Of a DNA stretch of 64,000 nucleotides, positions 35,701-44,792 are shown in pieces. The first letter of the stretch is position 1. Each line of letters begins with the position of its first letter. Origin of the DNA: Zavarzinella formosa DSM 19928 (GTDB taxonomy: Bacteria; Planctomycetota; Planctomycetia; Gemmatales; Gemmataceae). Location of the stretch: positions 44,980 through 108,979 of the forward strand of contig NZ_JH636444.1 of NCBI RefSeq assembly GCF_000255705.1, in the 5' to 3' direction. A program made the position numbers and the translations under genes. The notes beneath the pieces were generated by a model. The model was not told the DNA's origin and did no database searches. It was given only the letters and a program-made list of their open reading frames with translations.

Positions 35701-36672
35701 TCACTGAGACCATTCGGTGGGAGTTCGGTCCCACCGATGTTTTTTCAACTCAGCCAGCAATTTCGGGGAAAGCGGGGTCGCGTCGCTGGAAGCGATGTTG
35801 GCCCGCACATTTCGCACCTTTCGCATGCCGGGGATGATGGTCGCCACATCCGGGTTGGCCAGGATGAACCGCATCGCCATGTCGGCCATGCTCATTCCGA
35901 CAGGAATCAACGGCCGAAGTTCCTCGGCCCGATCCACGCTGGCATGAAGGTTTTCCTTTACAAAGTAAGTGTTGCGCCAATCCCCTTGCGGCCACGTCGA
36001 ATCCTTTGTCAATGTCCCGGTGAGTGTTCCCTCATCGAACGGCACGCGGGCAATCACTGCCACTCCGAGTTCCCGGCAGACGGGGAAAAGCTCGTCCTCA
36101 GGGTTTTGGTCGAAGATGTTGTAAATGACCTGCACAGCGTCGATCAATCCCGTGCGGAGCGTCCGAACGCAATTGGTCGGCTCCCAGCGGTTCACGCTGA
36201 TGCCAATCGCCTTCACCAATCCATCGGCCTTCAAATCGCTGACGGCTTTTTGCCATCGCTCATCCGTCGCCCAATCATCTTCCCAAACGTGAAACTGCAT
36301 CAGATCAAGGGACGACATGCCCAAATGCCGCAGGCTTTCCTCGGTGGAAGAGCGAATGTAATCGGCCGGGAACACATCCGAGAGGGCCGAGCCGCGACGC
36401 GATGGCCATTGGCGGTTCTTGGGGGGAATTTTCGAGGCGACGTAAAGTTTCTTGGCCGGGTTGTCCCGCACAAGCCGGCCAAGAATCTGCTCGCTGACAC
36501 CGTCTCCATAGGCGAGCGCGGTGTCGAAGAAATTACAGCCGAGATCGACGGCCAATTGAAGGGCTTCGCGGGTTTCTTCCTCATCCCGGCCGGTCCACCC
36601 GGCCAGACCCCACATGCCGTAACCGACATCGCTGACTTGCCAGCCCAAGCGACCGAATGTTCGTAGCTTCAT
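35701..36672 (-). CDS. Aldo/keto reductase
   Basis: The 323-residue protein is an NADPH-dependent aldo/keto reductase. MKLRTFGRLGWQVSDVGYGM is the standard opening; the catalytic Asp and Tyr lie in FFDTALAYGDGVSE, Lys in YVASKIPP and the His in LMQFHVWEDDW. C-terminal NPDVATIIPGMRKVRNVRAN supports cofactor binding. It converges on the permease with a 4-base gap. The physiological substrate is unknown. Confidence 0.92.
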   Translation of the reverse strand: MKLRTFGRLGWQVSDVGYGMWGLAGWTGRDEEETREALQLAVDLGCNFFDTALAYGDGVSEQILGRLVRDNPAKKLYVASKIPPKNRQWPSRRGSALSDVFPADYIRSSTEESLRHLGMSSLDLMQFHVWEDDWATDERWQKAVSDLKADGLVKAIGISVNRWEPTNCVRTLRTGLIDAVQVIYNIFDQNPEDELFPVCRELGVAVIARVPFDEGTLTGTLTKDSTWPQGDWRNTYFVKENLHASVDRAEELRPLIPVGMSMADMAMRFILANPDVATIIPGMRKVRNVRANIASSDATPLSPKLLAELKKHRWDRTPTEWSQ

Positions 36673-36711
36673 TGTCGTGTTTCTCTCGAAGAATGATCGC
36701 GTGAATGATTG

Positions 36712-37500
36712 TCAGTTTTTCTTTTGGGTGAACAACCACGTGAACATCTCGGGATCACTGTAGGCTTTGTCCCAACTGTTGTGCCCCACTTCCGGGTATT
36801 CGGTATATTTGGGATGGCCTCCGGCCTCCAAAAGCGCCTTCACCATGTTGCGGGACCGGGCGGGTTTCACGGCCGTGTCCTTGGTGCCGTGGAAGGCCCA
36901 TATCGGCATCTTCTTGAGAGTTTGAGCGGTCTTCTCGTCAGCACCGCCGCACACCGGCACCCCGGCGGCGAAGAGTTCCGGTTTGCGGGCGAGCAAGTCC
37001 CATGTGCCGTAGCCCCCCATCGAAAGGCCGGTGAGATAGATTCGCTTCGGGTCAATCGGATGATCTTTGAGCAATTGGTCGATGAGTTCGAGGGTCAGCT
37101 TTTCTGAGATGGAAACTTCCTTCGGCATCGTGTGGCTGTCCGCGCTCCAATCGACTTCCACCCATTTCTTGCCGTCCGGGCACTGCGGGGCAATCAGAAA
37201 ACACGGGTACTTCTTCCGGTTTTCTTCGGAGGCGAATTGCGGGACGCCGTGAACGAGTTGTTTTTCGTTGTCCGTTCCCCGTTCTCCGGCGCCATGCAGA
37301 AAGATCACCAGCGGATATTTCTTGCCGACTTCCGCCTTGGCGGGAGTCATGATCTGGTAGGGGAGGGTGGCCCCCGATTCGTCCTTGATTGTTGCTTTCG
37401 TCAACGGAAGCGGATCTTTCGCGGAGGCCGACCGGGTCAGCCAGAGGAACATTATCGCGGACGATCCGGCGATCAGGAGCAGTTTTAGCATTGATCTCAT
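36712..37500 (-). CDS. Secreted alpha/beta hydrolase (esterase-like)
   Basis: The 262-residue product has a signal segment (MLKLLLIAGSSAIMFLWLT) and an alpha/beta-hydrolase core: oxyanion segment VIFLHGAGERG, nucleophile elbow GLSMGGYGTW, Asp in FHGTKDTAVKP and His in VGHNSWDKAY. This matches exported polyester or feruloyl esterase-like hydrolases of planctomycetes. ATG 37500 is used; ATG 37491, with GATGAGA upstream, is equally possible. Confidence 0.87.
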   Translation of the reverse strand: MRSMLKLLLIAGSSAIMFLWLTRSASAKDPLPLTKATIKDESGATLPYQIMTPAKAEVGKKYPLVIFLHGAGERGTDNEKQLVHGVPQFASEENRKKYPCFLIAPQCPDGKKWVEVDWSADSHTMPKEVSISEKLTLELIDQLLKDHPIDPKRIYLTGLSMGGYGTWDLLARKPELFAAGVPVCGGADEKTAQTLKKMPIWAFHGTKDTAVKPARSRNMVKALLEAGGHPKYTEYPEVGHNSWDKAYSDPEMFTWLFTQKKN

Positions 37501-37587
37501 CAGGGTTGGAAAGGTTTGAAGTGGTGTATTCCCTTGGAGGTTGATGTCCAAGAGTGAAGAAAGATCGCGGGCGAATCTGATGAACAA

Positions 37588-37620
37588 ACAAGAGCCCCGT
37601 TTATGTGACGGGACTCTTGT
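37588..37620 (-). terminator. Hairpin after htpG
   Basis: A 13-bp stem with a single mismatch (37588-37600 with 37608-37620) and a 7-base loop lies 17 bases past the htpG stop, followed on the minus strand by TTGTTCAT. Confidence 0.65.
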
Positions 37621-37636
37621 GACCGGGCCAAAAACA

Positions 37637-39511
37637 TTATTTTTCCAAGGCCAGCACCATCAAATCATTGACCCGCTTGCTGAACCCGGCCGGATCGTGC
37701 AGTTTGGAACCTTCGGCGATCACCGCTTGTTCGTAGAGCAGCTTCCCGAGGTTGGTCACCTGATCTGATTCCGGCGACTTGGCGTAGAGTTTGTTGAGCA
37801 ACGTCACCGCCGGATGGGTCGGATTCACTTCCAGCACCCGCTTGGAGGATTCTTCCAACCGGCCCATTTTCTTCATCAACCGCTCGTAGTGGGCGGTCAT
37901 CGCATCTTTGTCGGCGACCAAGCAAGAGGCGCTTTCCGTGAGACGCTTGGAAAGCCGGACATCGGTGACATCGGGCAACTTCGTCTTCAGGTAATCCAAG
38001 AACGGCTTAAACTCCTCGGCATTCTCCGGGGCTTCCGTTTCCGGGGTTTCCGTCTCGGAACGGTCGATGGCCTTCAAGCCCTTCGTCTTGTATTCTCGCA
38101 GGCTTGGCAGCACCATTTCGTCGATCGGTTCGGTGCAGAGCAGCACTTCCCAACCCTTGGCCTTGTAGGCTTCCAGCAGGGGGGAGTTCTCGATCAATTC
38201 CCGGCTTTCACCGATCAGATAGAAGATGTCCTTCTGGCCTTCCGGCATCCGCGTGAGGTATTCGGCCAGCGTGGTGAACTTGCCGGGTTCGGTCTTCGTG
38301 GATTGGAACAGGAGCAGATCGACGATCTTTTCCTTGTTCGACCAGTCGCGGGACGCCCCTTCTTTGAGCATCACGCCGAAGTCATCGAAGAACGCGAGGT
38401 ACTTTTCCTCGTCCGTGTTCTTGAGGGCTTCGAGGCCCTCCAGAATGTTCCGCACGAGGTTCTTCTGAATCTTCTCCAACAGAGGGTTGTTTTGCAGCAA
38501 TTCACGGGAGATATTCAGCGGCAAGTCGGCTGAATCGACGATGCCGCGAATGAACCGCAGATACGGCGGCAGCAGTCCGTCACAGGAATCCATGATGAGA
38601 ACGCGCTGGATGTAGAGTTTCATCCCCTGCGGTTCTTCCCATGTGTAGCTAAATGGCTTCTTGCTCGGGATGAACGCCAATACGCGGAACTCGTTGTTCC
38701 CCTCGGCTGTGTAATGGATCACACGGGCCGGTTTGTCCGAGTCGTTGGTGATTTGCTGGTAAAACGCCTCGTATTCCTCGGGCTTCACTTCGCTCTTGTT
38801 TCGCAGCCAAAGGGCGGTCTGGGAATTCAGCACCTCTTCGACGACCTTCTTTTCCCCTTCATTCTCGCCTTCGGTCTCCACTTCCATCACGATGGGATGT
38901 TCGATGAAGTCCGAATATTTCTTGACGAGGTTCTGTAGCGTCCATGATTGGGCGTATTCTTTGGCGTCTTCCTTCAAGTGCAGGATCACATCCGTGCCGC
39001 GGTCGGGCTTCACGGAGGATTCAAGGGAGAATTCCCCCTGACCATCGGACACCCAAGTGACACCATCGGTCGGCGAACCGGCCGGGCGGGTAATGACGGT
39101 GACTTTGTCGGCCACCATGAACGCAGAGTAAAACCCGACGCCGAACTGGCCGATCAGGTCGGGGCGGGTTTTCACATCTTGCTGTTTCAGGTTTTCGAGA
39201 AACGCCTTGGTGCCGGACTTGGCGATGGTGCCCAAATGCTCGATGACCGATTCGCGGGACATGCCGATGCCGTTGTCCGAAATCGTCAGCGTGCCGGCTT
39301 TTGCGTCCGGGATCAGACGGATTTTCCAGTCCTTGTTGTCCTCAAGTTTGTCCTCGTTGGCGAGGGAGTCGAATTTCACCTTGTTAATCGCGTCCGATGC
39401 GTTGCTGACCAGTTCCCGGAGGAAAATCTCGCGGTTGGAATACAGCGAGTGGGTGATGAGGTGAAGCAGTTGCTTCAGTTCGGTCTTAAACTCCATCGTT
39501 TCGGTCGCCAC
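37637..39511 (-). CDS. htpG: Molecular chaperone HtpG (Hsp90)
   Basis: HtpG is the bacterial Hsp90 ATPase chaperone. The 624-residue product has the GHKL ATP site: LVSNASDAINKVKF, ISDNGIGMSRE, and GQFGVGFYSAFMVADKVTV, then middle-domain LYIQRVLIMDSC and RGIVDSADLPLNISRE. A GTG start at 39511 is supported by GGAG eight bases upstream; ATG 39496 is the alternative. It diverges from selO with 126 bases between, which should hold both promoters. Confidence 0.96.
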   Translation of the reverse strand: MATETMEFKTELKQLLHLITHSLYSNREIFLRELVSNASDAINKVKFDSLANEDKLEDNKDWKIRLIPDAKAGTLTISDNGIGMSRESVIEHLGTIAKSGTKAFLENLKQQDVKTRPDLIGQFGVGFYSAFMVADKVTVITRPAGSPTDGVTWVSDGQGEFSLESSVKPDRGTDVILHLKEDAKEYAQSWTLQNLVKKYSDFIEHPIVMEVETEGENEGEKKVVEEVLNSQTALWLRNKSEVKPEEYEAFYQQITNDSDKPARVIHYTAEGNNEFRVLAFIPSKKPFSYTWEEPQGMKLYIQRVLIMDSCDGLLPPYLRFIRGIVDSADLPLNISRELLQNNPLLEKIQKNLVRNILEGLEALKNTDEEKYLAFFDDFGVMLKEGASRDWSNKEKIVDLLLFQSTKTEPGKFTTLAEYLTRMPEGQKDIFYLIGESRELIENSPLLEAYKAKGWEVLLCTEPIDEMVLPSLREYKTKGLKAIDRSETETPETEAPENAEEFKPFLDYLKTKLPDVTDVRLSKRLTESASCLVADKDAMTAHYERLMKKMGRLEESSKRVLEVNPTHPAVTLLNKLYAKSPESDQVTNLGKLLYEQAVIAEGSKLHDPAGFSKRVNDLMVLALEK

Positions 39512-39637
39512 GGCGATTTCTCCAAAGACATGAATCTTGTCAATCAGTTATTGTTAGTCAGACCGTTCGCCCGGCAAGGGGCGATCCGGTTTCACGCACT
39601 CGATCCGACCGCGTTGTCGGCTGCATATGATTGAGGC

Positions 39638-41104
39638 ATGAAAACCCTCGAAACCCTTTCATTTGATAACACCTACGCTGCCTTGCCGGAGACGTTCCGG
39701 CAACGGGTGAGTCCCACGGTTGTGCCGTCCCCGTATTTGATCGCTTTCAATGCGGATGCCGCCAAACTGATTGATTTGGACCCGGAAGAGGCGAAACGCC
39801 CCGAGTTCGCCGAATATTTCGCGGGGAACAAGCTTTTGCCGGGATCGGACCCCGTGGCCATGAAGTATGCCGGGCATCAGTTCGGCCATTATGTGCCGCA
39901 ATTGGGGGACGGCCGGGCGATTCTGCTGGGGGAGGTTCGGAACTCAATCGGCGGCAAATGGGATTTGCACCTAAAAGGAGGCGGGCAAACCGCTTTCTCC
40001 CGCATGGGGGACGGCCGGGCGGTGTTACGCTCCAGCATTCGGGAGTATCTGTGCGGCGAAGCCATGCACGCTTTGAACGTCCCGACCACGCGGGCCTTGT
40101 GCCTCGTCGGCACGGACATGGAAGTGTACCGCGAGCATCAGGAAACCGGGGCCTTGGTGACCCGGATGGCCCCCAGCCATGTGCGGTTTGGCTCTTTTGA
40201 GGTCTTCGCCCACCGGGGGCAGACCGACGAAGTGAAGACCCTCGCGGATTACGTGATCGGCCTTTATTTTCCGCATTTGGTTGCCGCTGAGAAACCATAC
40301 TTGGCGTTTTACCGGGAGGTGATCTCCCGCACGGCCGAGTTGATGGCCCATTGGCAGGCCATCGGATTCGCCCACGGCGTCATGAACACAGACAACATGT
40401 CCATCCTCGGGCTGACCCTCGATTATGGGCCGTTCGGATTCATGGAGGATTTCGACCCCGGTTTCATCTGCAATCACTCGGATGACACCGGGCGGTATGC
40501 GTTCGACCAGCAGCCCCGCATCGGTTACTGGAACCTGGCTTGTCTGGGATATGCCCTCATGAGCCTGATCGACGCGGACGACGCACGGGCCGCCATTGAG
40601 ACTTATGCCCCCGCGTTTAATGCCAAGATGAACTCGCTCATGATGGCCAAAATCGGCCTGCAAACTTCCTGCGATGGCGATCTGAAACTTTGGCAAGATT
40701 TGATCGATCTGCTGGCTGTCGCCAAGACCGATTACACCAATTACTTTCGTATTCTTGGCAACTTTGATTCATCGCCGGATGCTCGCAACGACGGGATCAG
40801 GCAGCGGTTGAAACTGGCCCCGATGGCCGATGAATGGTTTAACCGTTACTCGGCCCGACTGAGAGAGGAATCACGAACCGATGCTGATCGCCGGGAGGCG
40901 ATGAATCAGGTGAACCCGAGGTATGTGTTGCGAAATTATCTCGCCCAAGTGGCTATTGAGAAAGCCGAGCGGAAGGACTTTGGCGAGATCGAACGGCTGA
41001 TGAGTGTGTTGAAACATCCGTTCGACGATCAACCGGAAATGGCCCACTATGCAAACCCCGCCCCGGCGTGGGCGCGGGGCTTGCATGTGAGTTGTTCGTC
41101 GTGA
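39638..41104 (+). CDS. selO: SelO-type protein adenylyltransferase (YdiU)
   Basis: SelO pseudokinases transfer AMP to protein hydroxyls. The 488-residue product matches the family: MKYAGHQFGHYVPQLGDGRA, DLHLKGGGQTAFSRMGDGRA, SSIREYLCGEAMHAL, the catalytic-type GVMNTDNMSI with LDYGPFGFMEDFDP, and C-terminal NPRYVLRNYLAQ. Whether a final selenocysteine/Cys near the C-terminus is conserved was checked: the protein ends HVSCSS, so a Cys is present. It converges on the DUF1080 gene with three bases between. Confidence 0.93.
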   Translation: MKTLETLSFDNTYAALPETFRQRVSPTVVPSPYLIAFNADAAKLIDLDPEEAKRPEFAEYFAGNKLLPGSDPVAMKYAGHQFGHYVPQLGDGRAILLGEVRNSIGGKWDLHLKGGGQTAFSRMGDGRAVLRSSIREYLCGEAMHALNVPTTRALCLVGTDMEVYREHQETGALVTRMAPSHVRFGSFEVFAHRGQTDEVKTLADYVIGLYFPHLVAAEKPYLAFYREVISRTAELMAHWQAIGFAHGVMNTDNMSILGLTLDYGPFGFMEDFDPGFICNHSDDTGRYAFDQQPRIGYWNLACLGYALMSLIDADDARAAIETYAPAFNAKMNSLMMAKIGLQTSCDGDLKLWQDLIDLLAVAKTDYTNYFRILGNFDSSPDARNDGIRQRLKLAPMADEWFNRYSARLREESRTDADRREAMNQVNPRYVLRNYLAQVAIEKAERKDFGEIERLMSVLKHPFDDQPEMAHYANPAPAWARGLHVSCSS

Positions 41105-41107
41105 AGG

Positions 41108-42163
41108 TTACTTCTTCTCAATGATCCAGATGTTGCGGTATTGCAGCGGGTTGCCGTGACCTTGGAGTTGAATCGGGCCGGGGGTTCCTTCCGGGTCATT
41201 GCGGGCGCCGCCGGTCTTGCCGTTGATCTCGATGTTGTCTTGCACAACCACGCCATTGTGCTTCAACGTCAACCGGGACTTCTTGACGACCTTGCCGTCT
41301 TCGGAAACCGCGTTGGTGAACTCGGCATCGTAGGTCTGCCACGTCAACGGCGGGAGGCACATGTTCACTTTCGGGGCGGCCTTGGTGTAGACGCCGCCGC
41401 ACTCGTTATCCTTGCCGTCGAGGCCGAACGAGTCAAGAACCTGCACTTCGTACATCAACACTTGGTAGAAACCGCTGTTGCCGCGACCCTGGCCGCGGGC
41501 ATCCGGGCGGTACGGCAGCATGAATTCCAAGTGCATCGAGTAGTTGTTGAACTTTTGCTTGGTGTTGATGTCCTTGCCGTCCGTGTTCAGGAACTTCGTC
41601 TTTTCGTCCACCCGGCCGCCGGTCCAGGCGCTGTTGCTGGTGCCGTCGAACAACACGATGGCTCCTTCGGGGGGCTTGGCTCCGAGCGTGGGGCTTTGGC
41701 GGTCCGTCTTTTTGAACACCAAGGATTTGCCGTCATCGGAAGCGAGCTTCAGTTCGCTGCCGTCACAAGTTCCCGAATAATCGATTTGCCCTTCGGGGGG
41801 GAACTTGGAGGTGGCCGAGAATTCGGCGGCCGAACCGGCGATGTATTTCCGCTTGCCCTTGGCCGGTTCAAACTTGGCGGTCTTGCCATCGATCATTCCG
41901 GCGACGAGGCTCTTATTCTTGCCGTCCCATCCAGCGCCGGGCAACCCGCCGGCGTACACCACCGCCTGAAACGCCCCCTTGCCCAAGGCGATGATTTGAG
42001 CGCCGGCTTTGTCGCTGACATATTCCCCTTGGATTTTGAAATCGACGGGAAGCGACGGATCGGCCGGGTCGGTGGTCACTTCTTTCGGCTTGGGATCTTC
42101 GGCGAATGAAAGTCCCGCGATGGCGAGAACCAACAGACTGGCGGCAAAACGAATCTTCGTCAT
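41108..42163 (-). CDS. Secreted DUF1080 (3-keto-disaccharide hydrolase-like) protein
   Basis: The 351-residue product has a signal peptide (MTKIRFAASLLVLAIAGLSF) and a C-terminal DUF1080 domain starting EGAIVLFDGTSNSAWTGG, with MHLEFMLPYRPDARGQGRGN, GFYQVLMYEVQVLDSFG and a final IQLQGHGNPLQYRNIWI. DUF1080 is a concanavalin/GH16-like fold; some members act on 3-keto-glycosides. Residues about 25-170 form a separate beta-rich region without a family I recognise. Confidence 0.88.
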   Translation of the reverse strand: MTKIRFAASLLVLAIAGLSFAEDPKPKEVTTDPADPSLPVDFKIQGEYVSDKAGAQIIALGKGAFQAVVYAGGLPGAGWDGKNKSLVAGMIDGKTAKFEPAKGKRKYIAGSAAEFSATSKFPPEGQIDYSGTCDGSELKLASDDGKSLVFKKTDRQSPTLGAKPPEGAIVLFDGTSNSAWTGGRVDEKTKFLNTDGKDINTKQKFNNYSMHLEFMLPYRPDARGQGRGNSGFYQVLMYEVQVLDSFGLDGKDNECGGVYTKAAPKVNMCLPPLTWQTYDAEFTNAVSEDGKVVKKSRLTLKHNGVVVQDNIEINGKTGGARNDPEGTPGPIQLQGHGNPLQYRNIWIIEKK

Positions 42164-42264
42164 GAGGTCACCTCACATTATGGTGGGAGAGAATCGGGGT
42201 GGGTTGGCCGAGATCGGCTCTGCGGCGTGGAGGTGATCTTATCCGGGAGGGAAGAACGAAGGGA

Positions 42265-42310
42265 TAAAAAAATCGGCCGGTTCCCGGCGACAACAGGAGA
42301 ACCGGCCGAT
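42265..42310 (-). terminator. Rho-independent terminator after the thioredoxin-like gene
   Basis: A perfect 12-bp stem (42272-42283 with 42299-42310) is followed on the minus strand by seven T residues (42271-42265). It lies 61 bases past the stop at 42372. Confidence 0.88.
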
Positions 42311-42371
42311 GGGGTGGTTTTTACGTCACGGTTTGGGTGGGCCAAGCGGACGGAGCAAATGGAATCGTCGA

Positions 42372-42923
42372 TTATCGACGGTTCGGACAATTCCCGTTCG
42401 GGCAACTGCTTCCGGTCGAGTAGTAGGCAGCCGGGATGACCGTGTAGGTCACCGGGGCCGCGGGAACCGGCATCACTTCAGTGGAGCGGACGACCGTTTC
42501 CGTGGTCGTGACCTTGGTGTCCGCCTTGGCGTAAACTTCCAACTTGTCCTTGAGTTCGGCCTTGGTCAACTCGCCCGACAGGCTGAACGCTTGGTTTTTC
42601 CCGGTGGCGTCGCTGATGACCAGACCCTTCCCGGCGACTTCAAACGTCTTCGCGAGGTTGTACCCTTCGACCGTCGTCACATCGACGTACAAGCAAACGT
42701 ACTTCGAAGCGAGCAGTTGATTGATCGCAGGATCAAATGAGCCTTCCTTCAACACTTTTTCCCAGCCAGCAGATCCCTTCCCGAAGAACACGGCCATCGG
42801 TTTGTGAGCCGAGGCCACCGCGACCTTGGCCGACGAATAACCGTCGGTCCAGTTCGGGGTTTGTTGAATGTTCGCCGAGGCAACGGACGTCAGGAGGGCA
42901 ACGAGTCCAATCATGGTGTTCAT
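42372..42923 (-). CDS. Exported thioredoxin-fold-like protein without CxxC
   Basis: The 183-residue product has a signal (MNTMIGLVALLTSVASA). The next about 100 residues look like a thioredoxin fold: AVASAHKPMAVFFGKGSAGW, then LLASKYVCLYVDVTT, AKTFEVAGKGLVISDATGK. The usual CxxC is absent from the first strand-helix turn. A Pro/Val/Thr linker leads to a Cys-rich end SSCPNGNCPNRR, seen in other planctomycete exported proteins. Fold assignment is by eye and moderate; function unknown. Confidence 0.65.
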   Translation of the reverse strand: MNTMIGLVALLTSVASANIQQTPNWTDGYSSAKVAVASAHKPMAVFFGKGSAGWEKVLKEGSFDPAINQLLASKYVCLYVDVTTVEGYNLAKTFEVAGKGLVISDATGKNQAFSLSGELTKAELKDKLEVYAKADTKVTTTETVVRSTEVMPVPAAPVTYTVIPAAYYSTGSSCPNGNCPNRR

Positions 42924-43433
42924 CTAATCAGGTCCTCTAGTGTCTAAAAGTCGCGCATCGTGTCGCCTGCCTCGTCACCACCTGCGAGGTTGGTGATGGC
43001 GAGCTTCGCCCTTTTCTAACGATCTCCGGGGAGTGTTCAACCCAAATGATGGACACAAACGCATGGAAACTAACAAAATCTCCTTCAAATGAATGTTGAG
43101 TTAATGAGTAAAATAGACAAAATAATACACTGATTATTATTTGTTAATTATATATAAAAAGTATCAATATTGGGAATTGGAAGTGCGAAGAGACTTAGAA
43201 TTGAGACGAAAACTGAATAATTGAGACTGGAGAGGATTTTTAATTGTTTGTTGCCAAGTCATGTTTAGGCAAGGCGAAACGTAACTTGCTGATGATAGAT
43301 TTGGTTCATCATGTTGGCAAAAAAATCTAAAAAAACTGGTTGTAATGTCCAAGATTGGGTCTTTTGAAGTCTCCATACCTAGAATGATGTTCACTACTGA
43401 CGCCCGTCTTCTGCGGACAAGGACCGTTTGTCC
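42924..43433. other. 510-base intergenic region with an AT-rich island
   Basis: The divergent gap between the exported protein and uvrC holds no convincing gene. The first about 120 bases have ordinary composition and contain a small hairpin (GGCGA-GCT-TCGCC, 42998-43010) followed by CTTTT. From about 43075 to 43380 the sequence is strongly AT-rich (for example TTATTATTTGTTAATTATAT), unlike anything else in the window. No DnaA boxes, tRNA or repeats were recognised. It probably holds the uvrC promoter. Confidence 0.6.
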
Positions 43434-44786
43434 ATGACTGAACCAGAACCAAATCCTGAAGTCTCTTTGACGACCCCCGCTCAAAAAGTGCGGACGTTTC
43501 CCACCTCACCAGGCGTTTACCTGATGAAGGATGCCGACGGTAAGGTCATTTATGTGGGGAAGGCCAAAAACCTGCGAAACCGGGCCTCCAGCTACTTCAC
43601 CGCCATTGCCGCCACTGAACGGCGGACGGCCGAACTGGTTAAACATATTGCCGATATTGACTATATTACCACCGACACGGAGGTGGATGCCCTCCTTAAA
43701 GAGGCACGTCTCGTCAAGGACATCCATCCTCGATTCAACACCGATCTGAAAGATGACAAAACCTTCCCGTATCTCCAAATTCGCACCCGCGAAGAATTCC
43801 CCCGAGTGGAGATCACCCGCAAACCGCGTCGGAGGGGGGTGAAGTTGTACGGCCCCTTCACCAGCGCCAAGAGCCTGCGGGCGGCGGTTCAAGTTCTCCA
43901 ACGAGTGTTCAAGTTTCGGACGTGTTCGCTGGACATCAAATCTGCCGATCCGAAGTGGCGATGGTTCCGCCCCTGTCTGTTGGCCAGCATTCGGCAATGC
44001 ACCGCCCCGTGCAATCTGCGGGTGACGAAGGAAGAGTATCGGAAGCAAATCCGTTCCCTGCGGTTGGTGCTGGAGGGGAAGAAAGCCCGATTGATCCGCG
44101 AGATGAACAAGGACATGCAGGCCGCCAGCGTGGCCCTCGACTTTGAGAAAGCCGCCAAAATTCGGGACGACATCGCCGCCCTCGGAAAACTGGAACTTCG
44201 CGGGGAAGCTGACAAAGACATCCAGCCGGAGGCTTTTCACACCGATCCCCGCAAAGGTTTGGCAGGTCTTAAAAAGGCGCTCGGAATGTCGGGCACACCC
44301 CGTTCCATCGAGGGCTTCGACATCGCCCATTTGAGCGGCCAAGACACGGTCGCATCCCTGGTGAGTTTCCTTGATGGGCTTCCCTTCAAGAACGGTTACC
44401 GGAAGTTCAAAATCAAATCGGTGGAGGGAATCGACGACTTCTCCTCTATGAGAGAGGTCATCAGCCGACGATACGGCCGTGCCCATGAAGAATGGGGCAT
44501 GCCAGACATTGTGTTGATCGACGGTGGCAAAGGGCAGTTAAACGCGGCTCTCGATGCTTTTAGAATGTTGGGGATTGAGCCGCCGACATTGATTTCGCTG
44601 GCCAAGCAAGAGGAAGAGATCTTCCGGCCGGGGGAAAGCGAGTCGATCAAACTCAGCAAACACTCGGCCGCCCTTCGGCTGTTGCAATTCGTCCGGGACG
44701 AGGCGCACCGCTTCGCCCAGCACTATCATCACCAACTCCGGCATCGCCGCCTCAAGAATCAGTTTGACGATTCTTCATCCGAGTAG
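43434..44786 (+). CDS. uvrC: UvrC excinuclease subunit, short form
   Basis: UvrC makes both incisions in nucleotide excision repair. The 450-residue product has the GIY-YIG domain (SPGVYLMKDADGKVIYVGKA, 25-44), the Cys cluster PCLLASIRQCTAPC, a UVR motif (ASVALDFEKAAKIRDDIAAL) and the RNase H-like nuclease (SIEGFDIAHLSGQDTVAS; DIVLIDGGKGQLNAAL). It ends just after RDEAHRFAQHYHHQLRHRR, where full-length UvrC (about 600 residues) continues into a HhH domain. ATG 43434 has AAGGA upstream. The surE ATG follows by six bases. Confidence 0.92.
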   Translation: MTEPEPNPEVSLTTPAQKVRTFPTSPGVYLMKDADGKVIYVGKAKNLRNRASSYFTAIAATERRTAELVKHIADIDYITTDTEVDALLKEARLVKDIHPRFNTDLKDDKTFPYLQIRTREEFPRVEITRKPRRRGVKLYGPFTSAKSLRAAVQVLQRVFKFRTCSLDIKSADPKWRWFRPCLLASIRQCTAPCNLRVTKEEYRKQIRSLRLVLEGKKARLIREMNKDMQAASVALDFEKAAKIRDDIAALGKLELRGEADKDIQPEAFHTDPRKGLAGLKKALGMSGTPRSIEGFDIAHLSGQDTVASLVSFLDGLPFKNGYRKFKIKSVEGIDDFSSMREVISRRYGRAHEEWGMPDIVLIDGGKGQLNAALDAFRMLGIEPPTLISLAKQEEEIFRPGESESIKLSKHSAALRLLQFVRDEAHRFAQHYHHQLRHRRLKNQFDDSSSE

Positions 44787-44792
44787 GACACC

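Noticed and set aside
42924..43433. Replication origin in the AT-rich gap
   Set aside because: No DnaA boxes and no dnaA, dnaN or gidA gene nearby.
43164..43484. 106-codon minus-strand frame in the AT-rich island
   Set aside because: No recognisable domain, it overlaps the uvrC start, and AT-rich DNA there gives an arbitrary frame. Could be revisited if transcribed.
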